A DNA stretch of 64,000 nt from Azospirillum baldaniorum. Its GTDB lineage: Bacteria; Pseudomonadota; Alphaproteobacteria; Azospirillales; Azospirillaceae. Shown here one piece after another: positions 1 to 10,261 of this stretch (position 1 is the stretch's first letter; each line of letters opens with the position of its first letter). Both the position numbers and the translations under genes were made by a program. The stretch spans positions 975,501 to 1,039,500 of the forward strand of contig NZ_CP022254.1 in NCBI RefSeq assembly GCF_003119195.2. The letters are read 5' to 3'. Under the pieces are notes generated by a model. The model saw only the letters and a program-made list of their open reading frames with translations, did not search any database and had not been told where the DNA came from.

Positions 1-1835
1 TCCCCACCAAAGCCACCCTGGATCGCCCCGACCCCACAGCGCTCGTCGCGGCGGGCCTCGCCCATCACGGGGCGGGCCGGCTGGCTGAAGCGGAGAGCGC
101 GTACCGGCGGGTTCTCGCCGACCACCCCCGCCACCCCGACGCCCTGCATCTCCTGGGCGCGCTGGCGCTGCAGTGCGGCAAGCCGGCGGAGGCCGTGGAG
201 TGGATGAGGCAGGCCATCCGCTCCGCTCCCGACAACGCGGCCTGCTTTTCCAACCTTGCCAGCGCGCTGCGGCGGCTCGGCCGGCGCGACGAGGCCGTGG
301 CCTGCGGCCGGCGCGCCCTGGCGCTGGACGCCGGCTCCACCGACGCGCTCAACAACGTCGCGAACGTGCTGTCGGACCAGGGCCGGCACGGCGACGCCGC
401 GACCGCGCTGCGCCGGCTGATCCGCCTCAAGCCCCAGCTGACCGACCAGCGGCTTCTGCTGGCGCAGGCGCTCATCCTGGACGGCCGCGCCGAGGCGGCG
501 ATCGAGGAGCTGATGGTGCTCCTCGGCATGGCGCCGTCGTCGGTCGCCGCCTACGCCAACCTGGGCATGGCCCACCGCCGTCTCGGCCGGGCCGAGGAGG
601 CGGTCCGCTACTACCGCTGCGCGCTGGGCTTCGCGCCGGGCGATCCCGGCGTCCTCAACAACCTGGGCGTCACGCTTCAGGATCTCGGGCGGCTCGACGA
701 GGCGGTGGCCTGCTTCCGGCAATCCATCGCCATGCAGCCGGACGCCGCACACACCCACCTCAACCTCGGGCTCGCGGCCCGCGACCTGATGCGGATCGAC
801 GAGATGATCGCCCTGACGCGGTCCGCGGTCCGGCTCGACCCGTCCCTGGCGGAGGCGCACACCGCGCTGAGCTTCGGGCTGCTCATCAAGGGCGAACTGG
901 AAGAAGGGTTCGCCGAGTATGAATGGCGGTCGCGCATGGCCGACTTCCCGTCGCCCCGGCGCAACTTCGCCTCACCCCCCTGGGACGGCTCCGACCTCAC
1001 CGGCCGGACCCTGCTGGTCCATGACGAGCAGGGGGTGGGCGACACCATCATGTTCGCCCGTTTCGCCCAGCAGCTTCAGGCGCGGGGTGTGCGCGTCGTC
1101 ATCGAGTGCAACAGCCAGCTCGTCCGCCTGCTCTCCGCCATGCCGGGTGTCGAGGGCGTGGTCAACCGGTTCGACCCGCCGCCGCCGCACGACGTGCACG
1201 ACGCCCTGGCCAGCCTGCCGCACCGGCTCGGCACCATGCTCTACACGATTCCCGCCGACACCCCTTATCTGCGCGCCGAGCCGGAACTGGTGACGACCTG
1301 GGCGGAACGCATGGGGCCGCCGCCCCGTCCAGGAATGGGGCTGCGGGTGGGTCTGGTCTGGGCTGGCAACCCCGGTTTCAAGGCCGACCAGATCCGTTCC
1401 CCGCGCCTGAAGGCGTTCCTTCCGCTGCTGGACGTGCCGGGCGTCACGGTCTTCGGCCTGCAGAAGGGAGCGGGACGGCAGGATTTGGAGACCTGCGGGC
1501 CGCTGCCGCCGTCCTTCACCGACCTCGGCGCGGAGATCGCCGACTTCGCCGACACCGCGGCGATCATGGAAAACCTCGACCTCGTCATCAGCTCCTGCAC
1601 GGCGCCGGCCCATCTCGCCGGAGCGCTCGGCCGCCCGGTCTGGACGGTGCTGCCCTTCGCCCCCGACTGGCGCTGGCTGGACCAGGGGATGTGCACGCCG
1701 TGGTACCCGACCATGCGCCTGTTCCGCCAGGACCGGCGCGGCGACTGGGCGCCCGTCGTCGGCCGCGTCCGCGCCGCTCTCCAGGCCCTCGCGCGGTCCC
1801 GCCCGGACCCCATAGCGTTGGGCTTCAGGGCGTAA
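1..1835 (+). CDS. TPR-repeat protein with GT9-like glycosyltransferase domain (5' end outside window)
   Basis: The frame is open at the left edge, so the N-terminus lies upstream; about 610 residues are visible. The first half is a run of roughly 34-residue tetratricopeptide repeats, for example LAEAESAYRRVL and DEAVACFRQSIAMQP. After base ~990 comes a Rossmann-type region starting GRTLLVHDEQGVGD and ending NLDLVISSCTAPAHLAG followed by GRPVWTVLPF. Known TPR-glycosyltransferase proteins carry a closely similar SVDTA-x-AHLAGA motif, so a sugar-transferring enzyme acting on a surface glycan or protein is inferred. The Ser-Cys in place of the usual Val-Asp is a small deviation. It is convergent with the next gene, with 3 bp between stop codons. 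Substrate and acceptor cannot be read from sequence. Confidence 0.8.
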   Translation, partial: PTKATLDRPDPTALVAAGLAHHGAGRLAEAESAYRRVLADHPRHPDALHLLGALALQCGKPAEAVEWMRQAIRSAPDNAACFSNLASALRRLGRRDEAVACGRRALALDAGSTDALNNVANVLSDQGRHGDAATALRRLIRLKPQLTDQRLLLAQALILDGRAEAAIEELMVLLGMAPSSVAAYANLGMAHRRLGRAEEAVRYYRCALGFAPGDPGVLNNLGVTLQDLGRLDEAVACFRQSIAMQPDAAHTHLNLGLAARDLMRIDEMIALTRSAVRLDPSLAEAHTALSFGLLIKGELEEGFAEYEWRSRMADFPSPRRNFASPPWDGSDLTGRTLLVHDEQGVGDTIMFARFAQQLQARGVRVVIECNSQLVRLLSAMPGVEGVVNRFDPPPPHDVHDALASLPHRLGTMLYTIPADTPYLRAEPELVTTWAERMGPPPRPGMGLRVGLVWAGNPGFKADQIRSPRLKAFLPLLDVPGVTVFGLQKGAGRQDLETCGPLPPSFTDLGAEIADFADTAAIMENLDLVISSCTAPAHLAGALGRPVWTVLPFAPDWRWLDQGMCTPWYPTMRLFRQDRRGDWAPVVGRVRAALQALARSRPDPIALGFRA

Positions 1836-1838
1836 ATT

Positions 1839-3755
1839 TCAGGGCGTCCAGGGTTCGAAGGGCCGGATGCGGCGGGCGGCGACGTCCGGCTCGACGAACA
1901 GGCGGGCGCGGGTGTTGAGACGGGCGGCCAGGACGCTGAAGCCGCTGGCGGCGCTGGTGCCGACCACGTCGGCGTTCATCAGCACGTGGAAGTCCTGAAG
2001 GAAGTCCAACCCTACCCACTCCTCCACGACGTCGGCCCGGGTCAGGGGATGGAACTCCGCGAAGGCGTGCCGGATCGCCGCGACGTCGTCGCTGGCCACA
2101 TAGAGCACCGGCCGGTCGAGACGCGGCCACCAGTCGCGCAGCCAGTCGACGTACCAGGCGGTCTCGGTGATCGGATAATTGGACGTCACGAAGTCGCCGC
2201 GCCGGATGTGGAGTGCGACCACCGTGTTCCCCGCCGCCCGCAAACGCTCGACCGCCGGGGCGAGGTGCGGCTCCCAGACCCGGCGCGGCCTCAGCCAGGA
2301 CTGGACCCGCTGCCGATATTCCTGCTTGTGCTCGAACAGGAACAGGGGCGAAAGGATGTCGCGGTCGGCGATCGGCGCCCGCTCCGCGGTGCCGGCCACC
2401 AGATCGTTGAGGGTGCGGCGGGCGAACAGCAGCGGCGGCAGCGGACCGCTCTGCGGCGGATCGTTCAGCTCGAAGAAGGCGCCGCCCACCCAGTCGGGAG
2501 TCTCCAGCACGAAGCCGTGCTTCTCGGCGTAGAGCCGGACCAGGATGTATTCCAGGACAGTGTGGGCGAAGCGGCCCCGGGTGGCCAGGGACGACGAGGT
2601 CACGCGCGGGGGCCGGTGCCCGCCGTCCGCCCCCACGGCGGCGGGGCGGATCAGCTGGAGCCCCTGATCGGCCAGGGTCGCGCGCAAGGCGGCGAGCGAC
2701 TTCACGGTGAAGAACCAGCCGTTGTCCCCGCGAACCGCCGCCAGCCGGTCGCGGGCGGCCCGGGGGGCGCCGTCCCGCAGGTCGAGCGCGGCGAGCGCGG
2801 TCAGGCACTCCCCCAGATGGACCACGCCGCCAAGCGGCGTCGTGGCCAGCCGGGTGAAGAACGCCCGCCCTTCGGCCAGCCGGTCGCTGCGCAGGAAGAG
2901 GTTGCTCAGCAACTCGATGCTGAGGGACACATCGACGCCGGGGATCGGCAGGCTTTCGAACAGTTCCGCCTGGGCCTCCGCCAAGCGGCCCAGATCGCTC
3001 AGCACCGTCGCCACCCGCAAATGAGCGAGAGCGAGCCCCAGCCGCGCCGACCGCCGGTAGGCGCGCAGAGCCCGCAGGGGATCGCCATGGGCGTACAGGG
3101 CGTTGCCGAAATTGTACCAGTATTCCGGACTGGACGGGCTGAGAGCCAGAGCGCGCCGCAGGCTGGCCTGGGCCGCGGCGTCATCGCCGCGTTCAAGCAG
3201 GGTGTTGCCCAGGTTCATGTGGGCGGTCGCCAGATCGGCCTTGACCGCGATGGCGTGGACCAGGCTGTCCACCGCCTCGTCGAGTTGGCCAACGCGGCGC
3301 AGCACCACCCCCAGATCGTGATGACCCTCGGCCAAGCCGGGATCGAGGCGGGTCGCGCGTCGCAGCGCATCGATCGCCCGCGAAGCGCCGGCATCGCCCC
3401 GGGCCTGCAAGGCGTCGCCGAGATTGCGCCAAGCCTGCGGATGGCCCGGATCGAAAAGGGTCAGCCGCCGCCATTCGGCGGTGGCCTCCGCCGGATGGCC
3501 GGCCTTGTCCAGGATGATGGCCCGGTTGACGCGCGCCTCGATCCAGCCGGGATTGATCCGAAGCGCGCGCGCGATCAGGGTCGGGGCGATGGCCGGCCGG
3601 CCGCTCTGCCACTCGGCCATGCCGATCAGATACAAGGCGTTTGGCTCGGCCGGGTCGGCCTCCAGCACCCGGCGGTAGAGGACGGCCGCCTCGGGAACGC
3701 GGCCCGCGCGATGATCGGCGAAGGCAACGGCCAGGATTTCACCGATCGTGGCCAT
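1839..3755 (-). CDS. TPR-repeat protein with fucosyltransferase-like C-terminal domain
   Basis: This 638-residue protein begins MATIGEILAVAFADHRAG. The start at 3755 is chosen because a GAGGGAGA ribosome site lies just upstream and the TPR fold begins here; an upstream in-frame ATG at 3845 would add a sequence unlike any domain. Residues ~5-300 are TPR repeats. The C-terminal ~200 residues carry VALHIRRGDF and later PVLYVASDD. These resemble the HxRRGD motif of GT11/alpha-1,2-fucosyltransferase-type enzymes, where the arginine contacts GDP-sugar. The role is inferred as glycosylation, possibly paired with the convergent TPR-glycosyltransferase. Exact family membership is uncertain. Confidence 0.75.
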   Translation of the reverse strand: MATIGEILAVAFADHRAGRVPEAAVLYRRVLEADPAEPNALYLIGMAEWQSGRPAIAPTLIARALRINPGWIEARVNRAIILDKAGHPAEATAEWRRLTLFDPGHPQAWRNLGDALQARGDAGASRAIDALRRATRLDPGLAEGHHDLGVVLRRVGQLDEAVDSLVHAIAVKADLATAHMNLGNTLLERGDDAAAQASLRRALALSPSSPEYWYNFGNALYAHGDPLRALRAYRRSARLGLALAHLRVATVLSDLGRLAEAQAELFESLPIPGVDVSLSIELLSNLFLRSDRLAEGRAFFTRLATTPLGGVVHLGECLTALAALDLRDGAPRAARDRLAAVRGDNGWFFTVKSLAALRATLADQGLQLIRPAAVGADGGHRPPRVTSSSLATRGRFAHTVLEYILVRLYAEKHGFVLETPDWVGGAFFELNDPPQSGPLPPLLFARRTLNDLVAGTAERAPIADRDILSPLFLFEHKQEYRQRVQSWLRPRRVWEPHLAPAVERLRAAGNTVVALHIRRGDFVTSNYPITETAWYVDWLRDWWPRLDRPVLYVASDDVAAIRHAFAEFHPLTRADVVEEWVGLDFLQDFHVLMNADVVGTSAASGFSVLAARLNTRARLFVEPDVAARRIRPFEPWTP

Positions 3756-3852
3756 CACCCCGTCTCCCTCAATCTTCGAACCGCAACCCGGGTTATCGAC
3801 ACCCGTGCGGGCATGTTCAGGCGGCCGAAGGTAGCCCAGCGACACGGAACGG

Positions 3853-4929
3853 TCAAAACATGGTCAGTTGATCGCCACGGGCCGGCGGGGGCTTGAAGTC
3901 GGCGCAGTTGAGGGCGGCATCGCGGGCGTTGAGGCCGAGGCGCCGGCAAGCCAGCTTGAACCGCTTCGACAACAGCTCTGCCACCGGGCCGGAGCCCTTC
4001 ATGCGACTGCCGAACTGGGACTGGTACAAGTTCCCCTCGCGGCACTGGCGGATCAGGCTGAGCACGCGGTCGGCGCGGTTGGGCGCGTGCTCGCGCAGCC
4101 ATTCCTCGAACAGATCGGCGATTTCCAGCGGCAGGCGCAGCAGGATGTAGTTGGCCTGCGTCGCTCCGGCCTCCGCCGCCGCGGTCAGGATGGCTTCCAG
4201 CTCATGGTCGCTGAGCCCCGGGATCATCGGGCTGGCCAGCACCGCCACCGGCACGCCGGCCGCCGTCAGCTCACGCATGGCGGCGAGGCGTCGGGCGGGC
4301 GTGCTGGCCCGCGGCTCCATCCGGCGGGCGAGGTCGCGGTCGAGCGTGGTGACCGACAGCGCGACGTTGACCAGCCCCTTGGCCGCCATCGGCGCCAGGA
4401 TGTCGAGGTCGCGCAGGACCAGCGCCGACTTGGTGATGATCATCACCGGCTGGTTGAAGTCGCGGCAGACCTCCAGCACGGCGCGGGTGATGCGCTGCTC
4501 CCGCTCGATGGGCTGGTAGGGATCGGTGTTGGCGCCCAGCGCCAGCGGCTGGCAACGGTAGGATTTGGCGCGAAGCTCCGCCGCCAGAAGCTCCGCCGCT
4601 CGGGCCTTGCGGAAGATCTTCGTCTCGAAATCCAGCCCCGGCGACAGGCCGAGGTAGGCGTGGGTCGGGCGGGCGAAGCAATAGATGCAGGCGTGTTCGC
4701 ACCCCCGATAGGGGTTCACCGACCGTTCGAAGATCACGTCGGGCGACGTGTTCTTCGACAGGACCGAACGGGCCGTGTCGTCGAAGACCTGGGTCGGGAC
4801 GGTCTCCGTCAGCGCTTCGTTCTCGCCCCAGCCATCGTCGGCCAGCACCCGCGTCTCCCGCTCGTAACGGGAGGTCAGGTTGCTGATCGCTCCCCGTCCT
4901 TTCAGGGCCTGCCGCGGAATCTCGTCCAT
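3853..4929 (-). CDS. PA0069-family radical SAM protein
   Basis: This 358-residue protein starts MDEIPRQALKGRGAISN. The [4Fe-4S] cluster motif Cys-x3-Cys-x2-Cys is in VNPYRGCEHACIYCFARPTH, around residue 70, typical of radical S-adenosylmethionine enzymes of the PA0069/SplB-related family. Further family marks are GANTDPYQPIE, ITKSALVLRDLD and SPMIPGLSD. The ATG at 4929 is preferred over an in-frame ATG at 5208, because the family N-terminus (KGRGAxxN) follows it closely and the upstream 93 codons look non-coding. No clear Shine-Dalgarno is visible. The molecular substrate of this family is not settled. It is divergent from tyrS. Confidence 0.88.
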   Translation of the reverse strand: MDEIPRQALKGRGAISNLTSRYERETRVLADDGWGENEALTETVPTQVFDDTARSVLSKNTSPDVIFERSVNPYRGCEHACIYCFARPTHAYLGLSPGLDFETKIFRKARAAELLAAELRAKSYRCQPLALGANTDPYQPIEREQRITRAVLEVCRDFNQPVMIITKSALVLRDLDILAPMAAKGLVNVALSVTTLDRDLARRMEPRASTPARRLAAMRELTAAGVPVAVLASPMIPGLSDHELEAILTAAAEAGATQANYILLRLPLEIADLFEEWLREHAPNRADRVLSLIRQCREGNLYQSQFGSRMKGSGPVAELLSKRFKLACRRLGLNARDAALNCADFKPPPARGDQLTMF

Positions 4930-5206
4930 GGGAGGAGAATAGCGGCGCGGAAATAGAACGTAAAGGGAACAATCATCCGTCTCTTGGACGCGGGAGGGAA
5001 CCGATCGCCCTTGACGGCCCGCCCCGGCGCGCCTAGCTTCCCGGTCATGACGACGCGCACGCACCACTTCAGCCGCTATTATACGCTGCTCCCATAGGGC
5101 GGTGCGTTCAGTCTTGACCATATGAACCATGCCGCCGCTGACCGGCGGCATGTGCTTCGACAGATGATCCCCGGGATGCGGCCCTTCCCTTCCGGAGATC
5201 AGCACC

Positions 5207-6481
5207 ATGGCGACCCCCGCCGCTTCCAGCCCCTTCCAGTCCGACTTCCTGCGCGTGCTCGACGAGCGCGGATTCCTGCATCAGGGCAGCGACCTGTCGG
5301 GCCTCGACGCCCTGCTGCGCCGGGGGCCGGTCGGCGCCTACATCGGCTTCGACGCCACGGCGGACAGCCTGCATGTCGGGCATCTGGTGTCGATCATGGT
5401 GCTGCGCTGGTTTCAGAAGACCGGCAACCGGCCCGTCGTGCTGATCGGCGGCGGCACAACGCGCATCGGCGACCCCAGCTTCCGCGACACCAGCCGCCCC
5501 ATGCTGGACGACGCGCAGATCGCCGCCAACATGGCCGGCATCGGCCGGGCCTTCGCCCAATACCTGTCCTTCGGTGGCGAAGAGCCGAACGGCGCGGTGA
5601 TGGTCGACAACGCCGATTGGCTGGACGAGCTGCGCTACATCCCGATGCTGCGCGACATCGGGCGCCATTTCACCGTCAACCGGATGCTGAGCTTTGACTC
5701 CGTCAAGCTGCGGCTCGACCGCGAGCAGCCGCTGACCTTCCTGGAGTTCAACTACATGATCCTCCAGGCCTTCGACTTCCTGGAGTTGTCGCGCCGCCAC
5801 GGCTGCCGGCTGCAGATGGGCGGGTCGGACCAGTGGGGCAACATCATCAACGGGATCGAGCTGGCCCGCCGCGTCGACGGGACGGAGCTGTTCGGCCTGA
5901 CCACGCCGCTGCTGACCACCGCGTCGGGCGCCAAGATGGGCAAGACGGCGGCGGGGGCGGTGTGGCTGAACGCCGACCGGCGCAGCCCGCACGATTTCTG
6001 GCAGTTCTGGCGCAACACGGAGGACGCCGACGTCGGCCGCTTCCTGCGCCTGTTCACCGAGCTGCCGCTGGACGAGATCGTCCGGCTGGAAGCGCTCCAG
6101 GGATCGGAGATCAACGAGGCCAAGAAGATCCTCGCCCATGAGGCGACGGTCCTCTGCCACGGCGCGGAAGCGGCGGCCGAGGCCGGGGAGACCGCCCGCC
6201 GGGTCTTCGAGGAGGCCGGGGCCGGCGGCGGCCTGCCGACGGTGGAGACCGCCCGCGCCAACCTTGCCGCCGGCGTCCGGCTGGCCGACCTGCTGGCCGC
6301 CGCCGGGCTCGCCGAGTCCAAAGGGGCCGCAAGACGGCTGATCCGCGACGGCGGGGCGCGGGTCAACGGCGCCCCCGTCACCGACGAGGCGGCGCTGCTG
6401 ACCGCGGCGGACCTCGACGGCGAGGGACTCATCCGCCTGTCCGCCGGCCGCAAGCGCCACGCGCTGGTCCGGGTTCGGTGA
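5207..6481 (+). CDS. tyrS: Tyrosyl-tRNA synthetase
   Basis: This 424-residue class I aminoacyl-tRNA synthetase attaches tyrosine to tRNA-Tyr in the cytoplasm. The HIGH-type motif is HVGHL (~residue 52) within [16 protein letters not shown], and the KMSKS-type loop is KMGKT (~245). The tyrosine-pocket region [13 protein letters not shown] and a C-terminal S4 RNA-binding domain ([20 protein letters not shown], then GGARVNG) complete the bacterial TyrRS layout at the usual length. The start has a GGAGATC ribosome site 8-9 bp upstream. The gene is convergent with the hybrid kinase, separated by 22 bp that contain a GC-rich dyad. Confidence 0.97.
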   Translation: MATPAASSPFQSDFLRVLDERGFLHQGSDLSGLDALLRRGPVGAYIGFDATADSLHVGHLVSIMVLRWFQKTGNRPVVLIGGGTTRIGDPSFRDTSRPMLDDAQIAANMAGIGRAFAQYLSFGGEEPNGAVMVDNADWLDELRYIPMLRDIGRHFTVNRMLSFDSVKLRLDREQPLTFLEFNYMILQAFDFLELSRRHGCRLQMGGSDQWGNIINGIELARRVDGTELFGLTTPLLTTASGAKMGKTAAGAVWLNADRRSPHDFWQFWRNTEDADVGRFLRLFTELPLDEIVRLEALQGSEINEAKKILAHEATVLCHGAEAAAEAGETARRVFEEAGAGGGLPTVETARANLAAGVRLADLLAAAGLAESKGAARRLIRDGGARVNGAPVTDEAALLTAADLDGEGLIRLSAGRKRHALVRVR

Positions 6482-6503
6482 GCCGAGCCGGAGCCGGGCG
6501 CCC

Positions 6504-9422
6504 TCAGCGGCCCCCGGCTTCGGCCACCACCTGCTTCAGGTGATGGGACGACACCGGCTTGTGCAGGATGGCGAAGCCGCTGCGCTGGGCCTCGACGATC
6601 CGTTCGGGGGCGGTGTCGCCGGTCAGGATGATGCTGGGGATCGACGCCCGGCAATGGGCGTGGATGGCGCGCAACGCCTCCGGCCCGGTCTTGCCGTGGC
6701 GCAGCCGGTAGTCGGCCAGGATGACGTCCGGGCGTCGCCCGGCCTCGTCGAGCAGGCGGATCGCCTCGTCCCCGGCGGTGGCGGCGATGACCTCGTAGCC
6801 CCAGCCCTCCAGCATGGCGCGCAGCCCCATCAGGATGATCACCTCGTCGTCGATGATGAGGACGAGCCGGCACCCGCCGCCCTCCGTCCGGCCGACCGCG
6901 GGAACCGTCGTCACGGCAGGCCGCGGCGGCTCGGCGGCGGGCACGGTGACCAGGAAGGTCGATCCGCTGCCCGGCCGTGACCGCAAGGCCACGGAATGGC
7001 CGAGCAGAGCGCACAGCCGCCGCACGATGGCGAGGCCGAGGCCCAGCCCCTTCTCGCGGTCGCGCTCCGGGTTGCCGAGCTGGGTGAACTCTTCAAAGAT
7101 ATCCTCCTGGCGATCCGGCGGGATGCCGGCACCGCTGTCGCACACGGCGATGTGGAAGCGGCGGCGCGACCGCCGCACGCCCAGCAGCACCCCGCCGCGC
7201 CCGGTGTAGCGCAGCGCGTTGTCCAACAGGTTGCGGACGACCCGCTCCAGCAGCATGGGGTCGCTGCGCGCGTGAAGCGTGGTCGGGACGACGCGCAGGG
7301 TCAGGCCGCGCCGCGCCGCCTCCGGCGCGTATTCGGCGGCGAGGCGCTCGAAGAGGGGCTGGATCGCCACGGTGGTGGTCACCGGCTCGACCACCCCGGC
7401 GTCGAGCTTGGAGATGTCCAGCAACCCGTCGAGCAGGCGCTTCAGCGCCTCCAGCGCCTGCTGCATGGTCTTCAGCGTGTCGTGGCCCGCCCCGCCCTGG
7501 GTCTGCTCGCCCAGAGCGGAGGTGAGGAAGAACAGCGACTGCACCGGCTGACGCAGGTCGTGGCTGGCCGCGGCGAGGAAACGCGACTTCGCCCGATTGG
7601 CCCGCTCCGCCTGGTCCTTGGCGCGGCGCAGCGCCGATTCGGTGCGCTTGCGCTCGGTGATGTCGCGCAGGATGGCCGTGAAGAAGCGGTCGCCGCCGTC
7701 GCTCCAGGCCGACAGCGACAGCTCCAGCGGCACCGCCAGCCCGTCGCGCCGCCGCCCTTCGACCTCGCGGGCGACGCCGTCGGCCAGCCGGTCCGGGCTG
7801 AGAGGCTCCGAAATGAGGCCGCCCGGAATCAGCCGGCCCACCTCCATCCCGACCGCGTCGGCCGGGCTATGGCCGAAGATGCGCTCCGCGCCGCGGTTGT
7901 AGGTGTGCACCGTGCCCTTGGCGTCCACCAGAAGGATCGCGTCGGCGGCGGTTTCCAGCAGGGAGCGGTGGCGCTCCACGGCCCGCCGGATCGCCCGTTC
8001 GTCCTCCTTGCGGCGGGTCACGTCCTGGGCGTAGACGGCCAGCCGATCGCCGGTGGCGAACAGGCGCAGGGCGTACCAGTCGCCACCGGCCCGTTTCTCG
8101 TCACCGGCCAGCCGGATTTCGAACTCCTCCGGCTCTCCCCGGTCCAGAGCGTCGCGGAAGCGCGCGGTGAAGGGCTCGGCCACGCCGGGCGGCAGCAGAG
8201 CCACGAAGACGTGCCCCACGAGGTCCCCGCCGTCGCCGAACAGGCGCGCCGCCTTCTCGTTGGCGAAGGTCACGTGGCCCTCATGGTCCAGTTCCACCAC
8301 CGCGTCGGTGGAGGCGGCGAGGATCGCGGCCATGCGGTGTTCGGCGGCGTGGGCGGCGTCGCGGGCTTGCTCCCGTGCCTGAAGCTCCTGCGCCATCGAG
8401 TCGAAGGCGCGGCCCAAGGCACCGATCTCCGAGCGGTCGCCCGGCCGTCCGATCCGCGCGTTGCGGTCCCCGGCGCTCCAGCGCTCGACCACCCGCTTCA
8501 GTCGGGCCACCGGGCGCAGCACGAACAGGCGCGCGCCGATCCAGGCCGCGGTCAGGGAGAGCGCCGCCGCCAGCGCCAGCAGGAAGGCGCTCCGCTCGGC
8601 CGCGGCGGTGACCGGGCGCAGCGCCTCCGTCCGATCCAGCCCGACCGCCAGGAACAACTCGCGGACCTTCTGGTCGACCGGGGCGTAGGCCAGGATCCGC
8701 GGCTCGCCGTCCAGGCCGGGCATTTCGGCGACACCTTCGGACGGCGCGCGCAGCAGGGCCATCAGCGGTTCGGGCAGCGGCTTGCCCACCCGTTGCTCGT
8801 CGCTGCCGGGGAAGCGGCCCAGCACGGTGCCGTTGCGGTCGGCGAGCACCAGCATGGCGTTCGGCGGCAGCGGTTTTTCCGCCAGATAGTCGCGCAGCCA
8901 TCCGGCGTCGAGCGAGATGGACACCACCCCCGCCATGCGGCCCGTCCCGTCGGCGTAGGGAGCGGCGAAGGGCAGCACGGGGCGCCCGTCCAGCCGCCGC
9001 ACCGCATAGTCGCCGACGACGAAGCCCTGCCCATACAGCGCCATGCGGATGTGCGGCAGCGCCGCCACCATCAGGCCGTTCAGCTTGGCGTCGCTGGCGC
9101 AGCGGACCGATCCGTCGAGATCGGTCAGGGCGATGCCCTTCACCCGCGGCAGACGGTCACGCAGGCGGTTCAGGGTGGAGGAGCATTGCTGGGGGTCGAT
9201 GGCGAGCCGCGGCGCCATCTCGGCCACCGTCACCAGCACGCCGCGCATGCCCTCCACGACCCGCTGCTGCTCATCCTGGATCAGGGTCAGCAGGCGGCGG
9301 GCCTCGGCCTCGGCCTGCCGCTCCCCCGCCTCGATGGCGGTCAGGCTGTTGTGGGCCAGGATGCCGATGGCCGGCAGGCTGGCGAGGAGGACGAGCAGGA
9401 CAAGGCGTGTGAGAATGCTCAT
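6504..9422 (-). CDS. Membrane hybrid sensor histidine kinase (sensor-HAMP-PAS-PAS-HisKA-HATPase-REC)
   Basis: This 972-residue protein starts MSILTRLVLLVLLASLPAIG. It has a transmembrane segment at ~5-23, an extracytoplasmic sensor region at ~30-275, a second membrane segment at ~278-300 and a HAMP linker to ~353. PAS domains lie at ~360-470 and ~485-595. The phospho-acceptor His621 is in ASHDLRQPVQ. The HATPase domain at ~720-830 has N-box RNLLDNALRY, G1 CDSGAGIP and G2 GLGLGLAIV. The receiver domain at ~853-968 has Asp904 (ILADYR) and Lys955. The SHDLRQP box is typical of soluble-phosphorelay hybrid kinases that pass phosphate to a separate partner. No response regulator adjoins, so the target is unknown. 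It is convergent with tyrS. Confidence 0.92.
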   Translation of the reverse strand: MSILTRLVLLVLLASLPAIGILAHNSLTAIEAGERQAEAEARRLLTLIQDEQQRVVEGMRGVLVTVAEMAPRLAIDPQQCSSTLNRLRDRLPRVKGIALTDLDGSVRCASDAKLNGLMVAALPHIRMALYGQGFVVGDYAVRRLDGRPVLPFAAPYADGTGRMAGVVSISLDAGWLRDYLAEKPLPPNAMLVLADRNGTVLGRFPGSDEQRVGKPLPEPLMALLRAPSEGVAEMPGLDGEPRILAYAPVDQKVRELFLAVGLDRTEALRPVTAAAERSAFLLALAAALSLTAAWIGARLFVLRPVARLKRVVERWSAGDRNARIGRPGDRSEIGALGRAFDSMAQELQAREQARDAAHAAEHRMAAILAASTDAVVELDHEGHVTFANEKAARLFGDGGDLVGHVFVALLPPGVAEPFTARFRDALDRGEPEEFEIRLAGDEKRAGGDWYALRLFATGDRLAVYAQDVTRRKEDERAIRRAVERHRSLLETAADAILLVDAKGTVHTYNRGAERIFGHSPADAVGMEVGRLIPGGLISEPLSPDRLADGVAREVEGRRRDGLAVPLELSLSAWSDGGDRFFTAILRDITERKRTESALRRAKDQAERANRAKSRFLAAASHDLRQPVQSLFFLTSALGEQTQGGAGHDTLKTMQQALEALKRLLDGLLDISKLDAGVVEPVTTTVAIQPLFERLAAEYAPEAARRGLTLRVVPTTLHARSDPMLLERVVRNLLDNALRYTGRGGVLLGVRRSRRRFHIAVCDSGAGIPPDRQEDIFEEFTQLGNPERDREKGLGLGLAIVRRLCALLGHSVALRSRPGSGSTFLVTVPAAEPPRPAVTTVPAVGRTEGGGCRLVLIIDDEVIILMGLRAMLEGWGYEVIAATAGDEAIRLLDEAGRRPDVILADYRLRHGKTGPEALRAIHAHCRASIPSIILTGDTAPERIVEAQRSGFAILHKPVSSHHLKQVVAEAGGR

Positions 9423-9676
9423 CGGCAGCCCGGGAAAAGCACGGCGGAAGGGAACGGCACGACCCTGCACTTCCCAAGGGACGCATGGCACCCCGGGTCC
9501 GATGCACGCCGTCGTATTCGCGGCAGCGGTGCCCCGCTACCCCGCCGGCCACATCCTTACCTTGCGTTTACCAAAAGGAGGGACCGCGCTCAACCGACTA
9601 TTTCGCATACGAATTATAAAGGCGCCGGAGGAACGGGCACCCGATGCCCCGGCGCCGAGGGATTTTCCGCCCGTCC

Positions 9677-10261
9677 TCAGGCGGATTCGGCGATGGACTC
9701 GACGCGGCCGTCGAGCGCCATCAACAGCAGTTCCACCTCCAGACCGGGATGCCGCGCCTTGATCGCGGCGCCCAGCGCGCGGAGTTGCTCAGCGTGGGCG
9801 GCGGTTTCCTTTTCCCGGTCCGCCGCCAGATCTGTCCCCAGGAAGACGCGGTAGGCGCCGCAGTCGCGGTGGTCCATGACCATCACGCGCTTGATTTGGT
9901 GCAGTTGCCTGGCGACCGCCACATGGTCCCAGAAGGCCTCGCCCCACGCCTTCTTCCGGTCGGTCAGGGCGCCCAGCGACGCGCCGGCCAGGATCACATG
10001 GTCGTAGCGGTTGGTCAGCCCGCGCCCATCCATGTAGCGGCCGATGTCGTCGATCAGCCGGTAATCCATGCAGGAGAGCAGAAGAGCGTCCACCTCGCCG
10101 CCGGGCGGCGCGGCGCGGGCAACGCCGGAGGTCAGGGGCGCCATCAGCGCAGCCCCGGCGCCCAGCGTGGCGATCTTCAGAAAGGTCCGGCGCGAGTCGT
10201 GCCGAAGGCCACCGCAACAGGTCGAGCCGAAGTCAAGTCCGGAGCTTTGTTGGTACTGCAT
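9677..10261 (-). CDS. Tat-exported beta-carbonic-anhydrase-like protein
   Basis: This 194-residue protein has a twin-arginine signal, SRRTFLKIATLGAGAAL, at ~23-39, cut near VARAA, so a periplasmic location is inferred. The mature part contains LLSCMDYRLIDD and MDHRDCGAYR, which supply the Cys...His-x2-Cys zinc set and the adjacent Asp/Arg pair of beta-class carbonic anhydrases. The usual fold is shortened, and the regions around the active site diverge. CO2 hydration is possible but not shown; some exported homologues of this type are uncharacterised. The start at 10261 follows a GGAGACC ribosome site. It stands alone, upstream of the kinase and in the same direction, with about 250 bp between them. 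Confidence 0.8.
   Translation of the reverse strand: MQYQQSSGLDFGSTCCGGLRHDSRRTFLKIATLGAGAALMAPLTSGVARAAPPGGEVDALLLSCMDYRLIDDIGRYMDGRGLTNRYDHVILAGASLGALTDRKKAWGEAFWDHVAVARQLHQIKRVMVMDHRDCGAYRVFLGTDLAADREKETAAHAEQLRALGAAIKARHPGLEVELLLMALDGRVESIAESA

Noticed and set aside
6996..9854. Long plus-strand frame opposite the hybrid kinase
   Set aside because: It mirrors the codon pattern of the kinase gene, has no domain motifs, and is low in hydrophobic order. High GC makes long antisense frames common here.
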